Below, piece after piece: positions 1-6,618 of a stretch of 14,828 nt of DNA. This DNA is from Alkalibaculum bacchi. Its GTDB lineage: Bacteria; Bacillota; Clostridia; Eubacteriales; Alkalibacteraceae. The stretch lies in NCBI RefSeq assembly GCF_937875145.1, contig NZ_CALNCS010000258.1, positions 1 to 14,828 of the forward strand, given 5' to 3'. The position numbers and the translations under genes were made by a program. How positions within the stretch are numbered: the stretch's first letter is position 1; every line of letters starts with the position of its first letter. The notes under the pieces were generated by a model. It was not told the origin of the DNA, did not search any database, and saw only the letters and a program-made list of their open reading frames with translations.

Positions 1-1319
1 ATGACCCCATCTTTAATTTTCATGGCTTTCATATCCTGACCGCCAATGTCTAAGATAAAATCTACTTGTGGTAAGAAGTGCTGAGCTCCTTTAAAATGAG
101 CCATAGTCTCAATTTCGCCTAAATCGATTCTAAGGGCTGATTTAATAAGTCCTTCACCATAACCTGTGACAGTACTCTTGCTAATTTTAAGGTCTTTTGG
201 CAATACCTCATACACATCTTTTAATATTACAATAGCTTGGTTTAAAGGGCTTCCTAAATTACTACTATAATAGGTGTACAAAAGCTCCCCATTATCGCCA
301 ATTAATGCCGCCTTTGATGTCGTTGAACCTGCATCAATCCCCAAAAACACATTGCCTTTATAACTACTTAAATCTGCTCTTTGCACTTTGTACTTATTGT
401 GTTTCTCATAAAAATCTTCTAATTCTTTAGAGTCTTTAAATAAAGGCTCTAATCTTTGAACTTCTTCATGTTGAAATTCATCAATATGATCTAATTTGCT
501 ATTTATAGTGGAGAAAGAAATCTCCTTGCCTTCATCTTTAGATGATAAAGCCGCACCCATAGCAACATATAATTGCGCGTTTTCTGGGTATATGACCTGT
601 TCTTCTCTTAATTGTAAGGTTTCGATAAATCTCTCTCTAAGTTCAGATAAAAAATGTAAGGGTCCTCCCAAAAAGGCAATGTTTCCTCTAATGGGTTTAC
701 CACATGCTAAGCCACCTATTGTTTGATTAACTACTGCCTGTAGTACCGATGCAGCAATATCTTCTTTAGCTGCCCCCTCATTTAATAGAGGCTGCACATC
801 TGTTTTTGCAAAAACACCACATCGAGATGCAATAGGATAAATCACCTTATGGTTTTTAGAAAGTTCATTTAGTCCAGATGCATCTGTTTGAAGCAACGTA
901 GCCATTTGATCGATAAATGCACCTGTTCCACCTGCACAGGTTCCATTCATCCGCTGCTCTAAGGATTGATCAAAGTAAGTGATTTTAGCATCCTCTCCAC
1001 CTAGTTCAATAGCTACATCCGTCTTGGGTATTAGCGTTTCTACAGTCTTTGTAGACGCAATAACTTCTTGTACAAAACTTATCTGCAACCAATTAGAGAT
1101 AGAAAGTCCTGCAGAACCCGTTACGGCTGCAGTAACATTAATGTTTCCCAACTCTTCATAGGCCTCGTTAATGATTCCTTTAAAGGTTGTTTGTATATTG
1201 GATAAATGTCTCTTGTATTTGCTATAGACAATATTTAATTCTTCATCAAAAATCACTAGTTTTATAGTAGTTGAGCCAACGTCTAAACCTAGATGATAAC
1301 ATCTATTTTTATTTATCAA
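1..1319 (-). CDS. 2-hydroxyacyl-CoA dehydratase activase-like protein, two ASKHA domains (3' end outside window)
   Basis: Only the first 439 codons are present; the frame stays open to base 1. The start is TTG at 1319-1317: an in-frame TAG lies just upstream, no ATG or GTG lies between, and AAAGGAG sits 9 nt before it. Domain 1 (about residues 9-265) has the ATPase phosphate loop GLDVGSTTIK (11-20), the CAGGTGAF cysteine motif (C128) and RCGVFAKTD (C167). In HgdC/BadF-type activases these two cysteines bind a [4Fe-4S] cluster shared by a dimer. A second domain starts near residue 325 with GIDAGSTTSK and reaches DIGGQD before the window ends. This family transfers an electron, driven by ATP, to 2-hydroxyacyl-CoA dehydratases or benzoyl-CoA-type reductases. 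Two tandem activase domains suggest the long (roughly 1,400-residue) fusion form, but the rest is not visible. Family is certain, substrate unknown. Confidence 0.9.
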   Translation of the reverse strand, partial: MINKNRCYHLGLDVGSTTIKLVIFDEELNIVYSKYKRHLSNIQTTFKGIINEAYEELGNINVTAAVTGSAGLSISNWLQISFVQEVIASTKTVETLIPKTDVAIELGGEDAKITYFDQSLEQRMNGTCAGGTGAFIDQMATLLQTDASGLNELSKNHKVIYPIASRCGVFAKTDVQPLLNEGAAKEDIAASVLQAVVNQTIGGLACGKPIRGNIAFLGGPLHFLSELRERFIETLQLREEQVIYPENAQLYVAMGAALSSKDEGKEISFSTINSKLDHIDEFQHEEVQRLEPLFKDSKELEDFYEKHNKYKVQRADLSSYKGNVFLGIDAGSTTSKAALIGDNGELLYTYYSSNLGSPLNQAIVILKDVYEVLPKDLKISKSTVTGYGEGLIKSALRIDLGEIETMAHFKGAQHFLPQVDFILDIGGQDMKAMKIKDGV

Positions 1320-1369
1320 AAAATGATTCTCCTTTCGCCGAACTAGCTATGTATGTTTAATATCATAAA

Positions 1370-1417
1370 TAAGCCGCAGATTGCCTCGACCAATCTCCTA
1401 TCCAAATTAACGGCTTA
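1370..1417 (-). promoter_or_regulatory. Nested stem-loop in the activase 5' leader
   Basis: On the minus strand a 7-bp outer stem (TAAGCCG 1417-1411 with CGGCTTA 1376-1370, extendable by G-U and A-U pairs) encloses a 6-bp inner hairpin (AGATTG 1396-1391 with CAATCT 1383-1378, loop GTCGAGG). It starts almost at the transcript start predicted from the -10 box at 1426-1434 and ends about 50 nt before the ribosome binding site. No U-tract follows, so it is not a terminator. I do not recognise a riboswitch class; it could be a protein- or ligand-bound leader, or simply an mRNA-stabilising 5' hairpin. Confidence 0.45.
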
Positions 1418-1425
1418 CTCGTTAC

Positions 1426-1434
1426 ATTATATCA
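1426..1434 (-). promoter_or_regulatory. Extended -10 promoter for the activase gene
   Basis: TGATATAAT on the minus strand is a perfect TATAAT with a TGn extension. There is no good -35 at 16-18 nt. Predicted transcription start is near 1419, giving a leader of about 100 nt before the TTG start. Confidence 0.5.
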
Positions 1435-1476
1435 TAAGGTCAACGATAGGACACTCTATGATACCGATATCAGATT

Positions 1477-1491
1477 TGTAAACAATTTACA
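1477..1491. promoter_or_regulatory. Putative operator dyad in the divergent intergenic region
   Basis: TGTAAACAATTTACA is a perfect 6-bp inverted repeat with a 3-nt centre. It lies upstream of both divergent -10 boxes (about 45 nt from the activase -10 and about 105 nt from the + strand -10). It resembles a binding site for a dimeric repressor or activator. It matches no canonical Rex, CcpA or BirA site exactly, and AT-rich DNA makes chance dyads likely. Confidence 0.3.
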
Positions 1492-1596
1492 TCCTTAAAA
1501 GTGTATATTTTATCTCACCAAAAACGCTATCAATCTTCATTTTTAGCTAAAATATTAGATAATGGTTTTATTATCCTTTCCCCTAAAAAAATATAG

Positions 1597-1605
1597 TGAT
1601 ATAAT
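1597..1605 (+). promoter_or_regulatory. Extended -10 promoter for the membrane protein gene
   Basis: TGATATAAT is the same extended -10 word used by the divergent gene. The -35 region is pyrimidine-rich and not consensus. The predicted start near 1612 gives a leader of about 70 nt ending in the AGGAGG at 1669-1674. Confidence 0.5.
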
Positions 1606-1679
1606 AATACTCTATGAATTCTATTTGTAAAAGTAGTAATTTAAATACAACACCTTAAGAGAAATCAAAGGAGGTTTAT

Positions 1680-2444
1680 ATGAATCGTTCTGATACACAT
1701 ACTATCTCTTTTAAAAATATGTTCGTAGAGAGTATACATATTTTTAAAAGAAATCTATATGAGCTATTATCATTAGCTACTATTCCCTTTATGACTTTTA
1801 GTTTATTATACTTATATATTGGGGAGTCTACAATAGAATCTTTACAGCAAGTTCCTCCTGGCGTCGTAATAATACTAGGAATCCTTTTTTTTATTACGAA
1901 CGTCTTCATTTTCCCTATAATAATTTATATGGTCCAAGAGGATCAATTGGGTAAATCAATTACCGCAAAGATGAGTTTTACTGCTATTAAAGGAAAGTTT
2001 GGCGGACTCTTTTTCGCTCTTACAGCGTACACTGGCATTATGATGTTTCTTGGGCTTATGAGTGTATTTATTTATACCATGATTGAATCCTACACCCTCT
2101 TGATAAGCCTTGTGAGTATTTTCCTTTCAATTTTTATGCTGAAACTGCTTATCGATCTATTGTTTTATCAACAGTCTATGGTTTTAAAAGATCAGAAAAC
2201 AATTCAATCTTTTGCATATAGCCGCAATACTGCAAAAAAGTTTTGGTGGAAAGTGTTTCATTCTTACTTTCTCCTAGACATATGTTCGTTTTTGGCATTA
2301 AACCTTTTATTCTCTTTTCTAATGCCACTAGAAAACCACTTGATTATAAGCATCCTCCAAGGATTCTTCCAAGGGATAGTCAGTGTGTATATACAGGTTT
2401 TTGTTACATTGATGTTTATTAAAATCAATGCTCAGGATGAATAA
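1680..2444 (+). CDS. Six-helix integral membrane protein of unknown function
   Basis: A 254-residue protein with an AGGAGG ribosome binding site 5 nt before the ATG. Hydrophobic stretches at about 28-47, 61-84, 108-130, 135-160, 193-215 and 221-247 predict six transmembrane helices; there is no cleavable signal peptide and no catalytic motif. The charged segment around residues 170-193 (QKTIQSFAYSRNTAKKFWWKVF region) before helix 5 recalls the loop of DUF975/YciC-like and glycerophosphodiesterase-membrane-domain proteins, a low-confidence fold resemblance. It is monocistronic, divergent from the activase gene and convergent with pheT, so neighbours give no functional hint. Just after the stop is a weak hairpin (2443-2458, one mismatch) followed by a separated T-run near 2466-2471, which may be its terminator; the bidirectional terminator at 2608 is a back-up. 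Confidence 0.8.
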   Translation: MNRSDTHTISFKNMFVESIHIFKRNLYELLSLATIPFMTFSLLYLYIGESTIESLQQVPPGVVIILGILFFITNVFIFPIIIYMVQEDQLGKSITAKMSFTAIKGKFGGLFFALTAYTGIMMFLGLMSVFIYTMIESYTLLISLVSIFLSIFMLKLLIDLLFYQQSMVLKDQKTIQSFAYSRNTAKKFWWKVFHSYFLLDICSFLALNLLFSFLMPLENHLIISILQGFFQGIVSVYIQVFVTLMFIKINAQDE

Positions 2445-2532
2445 AGCCATCAGGCCTTAGGTATCCTTTTTAGTCAAAATGTAACTTTAGCGCGTTGAAT
2501 CGTTATTGAATGATCGTTAAACAATTGTAAAT

Positions 2533-2606
2533 GCTAGTCGCTAGTAGCTGTGGCTGACCAAAGAGAAATACCCGTAAGAAATACTGGCCAGCTAATAGCT
2601 GGTAGC
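2533..2606. repeat. Small inverted-repeat element downstream of pheT (element A)
   Basis: A 74-bp non-coding element bounded by imperfect 18-bp inverted ends, 2533-2550 (GCTAGTCGCTAGTAGCTG) and 2589-2606, matching at 14 of 18 positions. The ends are built from repeated GCTA/AGCT words; the right arm also contains the local palindrome CCAGCTAATAGCTGG (2588-2602). Between the arms, the minus strand carries GGGTATTTCTCTTTGGT (2573-2557), closely similar to a word in the element at 12759-12910. It looks like a short dispersed intergenic repeat or MITE-like remnant; it carries no ORF. Confidence 0.5.
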
Positions 2607-2607
2607 T

Positions 2608-2639
2608 AAAAAACTGATGCTTGCGCATCAGTTTTTTTT
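2608..2639 (-). terminator. Bidirectional intrinsic terminator at the end of pheT
   Basis: AAAAAACTGATGC (2608-2620), loop TTGC, GCATCAGTTTTTT (2625-2637) gives a stem flanked by A- and T-runs on both sides, so it can stop transcription from pheT (-) and from the + strand. The pheT stop codon (2640-2638) lies inside the A/T-run of the structure. Confidence 0.85.
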
Positions 2640-5034
2640 ATGCGTCTCTCAATTTTGCTTCTAATTTTACTTCTATTTCTTCAATAATCTTCGTGAAGAT
2701 TTCATTTACTTCTCCATCTGTCAAAGTACGGTCTTTTGCTCTAAAGACTAAAGAATAAGCCATGCTCTTGTGGCCTTCTGGAATTTGTTCTCCACGGTAG
2801 ATGTCAAATATTTTTACATCTTGTAATAGATTTTTTCCATTTGCTTTAATAATATCTTCTATTTCTTTTGCTGTTACTTGTTCTTTTACAAGTAAAGCCA
2901 TATCCCTAGTCATTTCTGGGTATTTTGGAAGTTCTGTAAATGTGATTTCTTCTTTAGATAAAGCAAAGAGCTTATCAATATTTAGTTCACATACATAGAC
3001 TCTTTGTGGTAAGTCGTAATTTTCTACAACTATTGGGTGAAGTTCTCCAAGAACGCCCACCTCTTCATTTCCAATAAGTAGTCTAGCAGCTCTACCTGGA
3101 TGGAAACTTGGGTGACTTAATCTATTGTATTCAAGCTCTTCACTTATTCTTAATTTTTCTAATAAAAGCTGTACATATCCTTTTAAAGTAAAGAAATCTT
3201 TATCGCCATACATCCCTAAACAAAGCTTTTTCTCTTCAAGAGGCAATGTTTTTCCTAAATCTTCTACATTGCTATATACCGTTGCAATTTCAAATAACAT
3301 TGCCTCGCTAGCGTTTCTATGGTAATTATGAGAAAGCACTTGAAGCATAGCTGGTAAAAGAGTAGGTCTCATAATGCTATTTTCTTCTCCTAAAGGATTG
3401 ATTATTTTTACGCTATTAAACAATGGATCTTCTTGTGTAATATTTAAAGCAGTTAATCGGCTCATTCCTGTAAATGAAGTCGTTAAAATCTCATAAAATC
3501 CTTTAAAGCGAAGTGTATTTCGAATATCTAGTTCAAGAACTTGTTTTTTATTTCGGCCGCCTTTTGTAGTTACACCCTTCATAATAGTGTTTGGAATATT
3601 GTTATAGCCATATAATCGAGCGATTTCCTCTGCAATATCTTCTTTGATTTCTAAATCTTGGCGGTAGGTTGGGGTTTCTACTAAAAGCTTATTTCCATTT
3701 ACTTCTACGTTTAAGAATAAGCGCTCTAAATACTCCTTCATTTCATCAACAGATATTTCAATTCCTATAAGCTTGTTGATCCAGTCAGCATCTACTTCTA
3801 TTGTGACTGGCTCTACCTTTTTAGGGTAAACATCTACCATTCCTTGTAAAACCGTGCCAGCACCCATTTCCTCAAGCAATTGAGCAGCTCGGTCTGCTGC
3901 CATAGCTGCAAGATTAGGGTCTACACCCTTTTCAAAGCGATTAGCAGCTTCACTCCTAAGACCTAATTTCCTTCCAGTTAATCGGACACTCTTCTTGTTA
4001 AAGGCAGCTGCCTCTATAACTACCATTGTTGTATTATCATCAATATCAGAATTAGCTCCACCCATAACTCCTGCTATAGCTACTGGCTCTTTGCCATTGG
4101 TTATGACAATCATATCTTCTGTTAGTTCTCTATCTATATCATCTAGCGTAGTTAATTTTTCTGATTTATGAGCTCTTCGAACTAAAATCTCTCCAGTATT
4201 TAACTTATTGTAGTCAAAAGCGTGAAGAGGTTGCCCCATTTCTAGCATGACATAGTTGGTCACATCTACAATATTACTAATTGGGCGAATGCCACTGTTT
4301 AAAAGCCTTCTTTGCATCCAGTCAGGAGATGGCTCAATTTTATTTACCTTTACCATTCTCGCTGCATAACGAGGGCAAAGCTCTTCATCTTCGATAGCGA
4401 TTTTTAGATAATCCTCAATCTTTTCTTGTATCTCATTTACTTCCACAATTGGAAAGACAAGATGGCGATCAAAAGTTGCTGAAACCTCTCTTGCTATTCC
4501 CATAAGGGATAAGCAATCGGATCTGTTTGCAGTTAGTTCAAATTCGACAATTTTGTCATCTAAACCTAAAATAGGTTTTACGTCAGAGCCAAGGGCATAT
4601 TCCTCTTTCAAAATATAAATTCCTTCTGTATCCTCTTTATGGAGTAGAGAGGTATTCATACCTAGCTCTCCAGCAGAACACATCATGCCACAGGATTCTA
4701 TGCCTCTAAGCTTTGACTTTTTAATTTTTAAATCTTTTAATTTTGCACCAATTTTAGCTACTGGAATATAGTCTCCTTGGCGAATATTGTTTGCACCTGT
4801 TACGATTTGAATTACTTCTTCTCCAACATCTACCTTTGTTACTACTAGTTTATCCGCATCAGGGTGCTTTTCAATAGAGAGAATTTTACCTACAACTACA
4901 TTTGTGACCTCTTTTCCTAATTCTTCGATTCCCTCGACCTTTGTGCCAGACATGGTCATCTTTTCTTCAAATTCTTTCGTTTGTATATCATCTATTTCAA
5001 CAAAGTCATTTAACCAATTTAACGATGTAAACAT
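2638..5034 (-). CDS. pheT: Phenylalanine--tRNA ligase beta subunit
   Basis: A 798-residue protein, close to the roughly 800 residues usual for PheT. The N-terminal tRNA-binding OB domain is clear (VVVGKILSIEKHPDADKLVV, about residues 46-65). It is followed by the B3/B4 editing region (about 205-400, including the PISNIVDVTNYVMLEMGQPLHAFD segment), a B5 domain, the catalytic-like core, and a C-terminal anticodon-binding FDX-ACB domain (about 700-798, starting LPKYPEMTRDMALLV). With PheS it forms the (alpha-beta)2 cytoplasmic enzyme that charges tRNA(Phe) and hydrolyses mischarged Tyr-tRNA(Phe). The ATG at 5034 is preceded by AAGGAG overlapping the pheS stop; only 12 nt separate the two genes, so they are one transcript under the T-box at 6281-6510. 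The frame is intact. Confidence 0.98.
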   Translation of the reverse strand: MFTSLNWLNDFVEIDDIQTKEFEEKMTMSGTKVEGIEELGKEVTNVVVGKILSIEKHPDADKLVVTKVDVGEEVIQIVTGANNIRQGDYIPVAKIGAKLKDLKIKKSKLRGIESCGMMCSAGELGMNTSLLHKEDTEGIYILKEEYALGSDVKPILGLDDKIVEFELTANRSDCLSLMGIAREVSATFDRHLVFPIVEVNEIQEKIEDYLKIAIEDEELCPRYAARMVKVNKIEPSPDWMQRRLLNSGIRPISNIVDVTNYVMLEMGQPLHAFDYNKLNTGEILVRRAHKSEKLTTLDDIDRELTEDMIVITNGKEPVAIAGVMGGANSDIDDNTTMVVIEAAAFNKKSVRLTGRKLGLRSEAANRFEKGVDPNLAAMAADRAAQLLEEMGAGTVLQGMVDVYPKKVEPVTIEVDADWINKLIGIEISVDEMKEYLERLFLNVEVNGNKLLVETPTYRQDLEIKEDIAEEIARLYGYNNIPNTIMKGVTTKGGRNKKQVLELDIRNTLRFKGFYEILTTSFTGMSRLTALNITQEDPLFNSVKIINPLGEENSIMRPTLLPAMLQVLSHNYHRNASEAMLFEIATVYSNVEDLGKTLPLEEKKLCLGMYGDKDFFTLKGYVQLLLEKLRISEELEYNRLSHPSFHPGRAARLLIGNEEVGVLGELHPIVVENYDLPQRVYVCELNIDKLFALSKEEITFTELPKYPEMTRDMALLVKEQVTAKEIEDIIKANGKNLLQDVKIFDIYRGEQIPEGHKSMAYSLVFRAKDRTLTDGEVNEIFTKIIEEIEVKLEAKLRDA

Positions 5035-5046
5035 AAAAACCTCTCC

Positions 5047-6069
5047 TTATTTAAACTGTTTTAAGAATCGAATGTCATTTTCAAACATCAATCTTAAATC
5101 TGAAATTCCGTACTTAATCATGGCAATCCGATCTAAGCCCATACCAAAGGCAAATCCGCTGTACTCTTCTGGATCAATATTGCAATCCTTAAGTACATTA
5201 GGGTGAACCATACCACAACCTAGTATTTCAATCCAACCTGTATTAGAACAAACGCGACATCCTTCGCCGCCGCACATAAAACAAGTTACATCCATTTCTG
5301 CACTTGGCTCAGTAAAATAAAATTGATGAGGTCTAAATTTTGTCTTGGTCTCTGGTCCAAATAAAATCTTAGCAAACATATCTAAGGTTCCCTTTAAATC
5401 GCTCATGGTAATCCCCTTATCAATTACTAAGCCTTCTACCTGATGGAAAACTGGAGAATGAGTAGCATCAATTTCATCGCTTCGGTACACTCTGCCTGGT
5501 GCAATCATCTTAATAGGTAGCTTTTGTGATAACATGGTGCGAACTTGAATAGGTGATGTTTGGGTACGAAGAACCACTTCATCCGCTACATAAAAAGTGT
5601 CTTGTAAATCTCTAGCAGAATGGTCTTTTGGCACGTTTAGCATATCAAAATTATACTTTGACCATTCAATTTCAGGTCCTTCTTCAATTGTAAAACCCAT
5701 CCCTATAAAGACATCGGATAATTCTTCAATGACCCTATTTAAAGGATGAAATCCACCTAATTCCTCTTTTTTGCTAGGTAAAGTAATATCTATTGATTCT
5801 TGATCAAATTTTCTATTTTGTTCGATGGATTTCATAGCTAGTTTTTGTTCTTCTATTTTACCTTCAATAGCTTCTCGAACTTCATTTGCAACTTTTCCTA
5901 TGACAGGTCTTTCTTCTTTGCTCAAACTGCCCATACCCTTTAAGATATTTGTCAATTCTCCTTTTTTTCCCAAATACTTTACTCGAATTTCTTCTAACTC
6001 TTTTAAAGTATTTACAGATTGGATATCACCCAAGGCAACTGCCTGAATGTTTTCTAATTTTTCTTTCAC
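5047..6069 (-). CDS. pheS: Phenylalanine--tRNA ligase alpha subunit
   Basis: Catalytic subunit of phenylalanyl-tRNA synthetase. I place the start at GTG 6069-6067: AGGAG lies 7 nt upstream, and the product of 340 residues starts at the usual family position. A longer frame from TTG 6093 would translate through the ribosome binding site. The N-terminal coiled coil spans about 1-90. Class II motif 2 is GRVYRSDEIDATHSPVFHQ (about 192-210) and motif 3 is GFAFGMGLDRIAMIKYG (about 305-321). CxxC pairs at 263/266 and 271/274 form the cysteine cluster seen in many bacterial PheS. It is the first gene of pheST, controlled by the upstream Phe T-box; about 210 nt separate the T-box terminator from the start codon and hold a 138-bp palindrome. 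Confidence 0.97.
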   Translation of the reverse strand: MKEKLENIQAVALGDIQSVNTLKELEEIRVKYLGKKGELTNILKGMGSLSKEERPVIGKVANEVREAIEGKIEEQKLAMKSIEQNRKFDQESIDITLPSKKEELGGFHPLNRVIEELSDVFIGMGFTIEEGPEIEWSKYNFDMLNVPKDHSARDLQDTFYVADEVVLRTQTSPIQVRTMLSQKLPIKMIAPGRVYRSDEIDATHSPVFHQVEGLVIDKGITMSDLKGTLDMFAKILFGPETKTKFRPHQFYFTEPSAEMDVTCFMCGGEGCRVCSNTGWIEILGCGMVHPNVLKDCNIDPEEYSGFAFGMGLDRIAMIKYGISDLRLMFENDIRFLKQFK

Positions 6070-6141
6070 TTTTTTACTCCTCTCCCTGTTCAATGATTAT
6101 TGTAGAGTAAACCTTAGAATCTCCTTCGCCGATTCTGCGGT

Positions 6142-6279
6142 CGCGCCATTCGCTAAATGAAACCTAAAGCTTTCATTTACGTAAATATCTAACTCCTCAA
6201 TCAAATTAGCAAGCTATTTGATTGTTTCGTCAGATATTTACTACGAAAGCTTCGCTTTCGCTTAGCTCATTAGTTCGCG
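6142..6279. repeat. 138-bp palindromic element between the T-box and pheS
   Basis: The element begins and ends with CGCG (6142-6145 and 6276-6279). Its arms, about 48 nt each, are imperfect inverted repeats sharing GCTAA, GAAA, AGCTTTC and, on the inner side, GTAAATATCT (6181-6190) with AGATATTTAC (6232-6241). A second perfect 9-bp inverted repeat sits at the centre: CAATCAAAT (6198-6206) and ATTTGATTG (6216-6224) around a 9-nt loop. There is no ORF and no target-site duplication that I can identify. On the pheS side a further small hairpin AGAATC/GATTCT (about 6117-6137) follows. Transcribed from the pheS promoter it would fold into one long hairpin. MITE or REP-type dispersed element is the best guess. 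Confidence 0.6.
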
Positions 6280-6280
6280 T

Positions 6281-6320
6281 AAAAAAATCGTCTCTTGCTA
6301 TAAGCAAGGGACGATTTTTA
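6281..6320 (-). terminator. T-box regulated intrinsic terminator
   Basis: Minus strand: AAAAATCGTC-C-CTTGC, loop TTATA, GCAAG-A-GACGATTTTTTT. This is a long stem with a single C/A mismatch followed by a run of seven T. It is the alternative fold to the T-box antiterminator immediately upstream. Confidence 0.92.
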
Positions 6321-6510
6321 TAAACCGCGGTACCACCCTAATTGATGTGAATCCTCTTTAAATGTATCGGTTTTAACCGTTAAGGTATACTGTTATTTCC
6401 ACCTTAAAGCTTAAGAGCGAACTTCAATGGCCTGTTATTGTAAGTACTTCCAGCTAATGTACCTACTCTCTTTAATAAAAGATTACCCATTTACTTTTCT
6501 CCTTCATTGC
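6281..6510 (-). promoter_or_regulatory. T-box leader riboswitch of pheST (tRNA-Phe)
   Basis: On the minus strand the canonical T-box sequence AGGGTGGTACCGCGGT lies around 6339-6323. Upstream, Stem I landmarks appear in order: GAAGGA/AAGTAA (about 6506-6491), AGAGAG (about 6470-6465), GCTGGAAG, then the specifier region. The specifier TTC at 6421-6419 (in TGAAG-TTC-GCTC) reads phenylalanine, and the UGGU in the T-box bulge would pair with ACCA, fitting discriminator A73. Uncharged tRNA(Phe) should stabilise the antiterminator and let RNA polymerase pass the terminator at 6281-6320 into pheST. Confidence 0.93.
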
Positions 6511-6582
6511 CTTATTATTCTGTTTTTATCAAAGATAAACGTAAGAAACGCTTTGCAAGTTTCTCGTATTCATGCGATAGAT

Positions 6583-6611
6583 ATTATATCCATAATTTAA
6601 AAATATGTCAA
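6583..6611 (-). promoter_or_regulatory. Consensus sigma-A promoter of pheST
   Basis: TTGACA (6611-6606), a 17-nt spacer and TATAAT (6588-6583): a perfect consensus promoter beginning 8 nt after the ysgA stop codon. Transcription would start near 6576, about 70 nt before the recognisable T-box. A promoter this strong fits a gene whose output is set by leader termination. Confidence 0.92.
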
Positions 6612-6618
6612 ATCCATC

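Noticed and set aside
496..1161. Open frames on the + strand within the activase region
   Set aside because: Antisense to a continuous minus-strand frame with clear family motifs.
1426..1443. TTGACC next to the activase -10 as a -35 box
   Set aside because: Only 6 nt separate it from TATAAT, far too short for a sigma-A promoter.
1477..1491. Rex, CcpA or BirA operator assignment
   Set aside because: Half-site or spacing differs from each consensus, so no regulator can be named.
1676..1909. 77-codon minus-strand frame over the membrane protein start
   Set aside because: Overlaps antisense to the better supported 1680-2444 gene; no motif.
6070..6093. pheS start at TTG 6093
   Set aside because: No ribosome binding site precedes it and the frame codes through the AGGAG that serves the GTG at 6069.
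6142..6279. Insertion sequence with a transposase
   Set aside because: Far too short and without any coding frame; at most a non-autonomous element.
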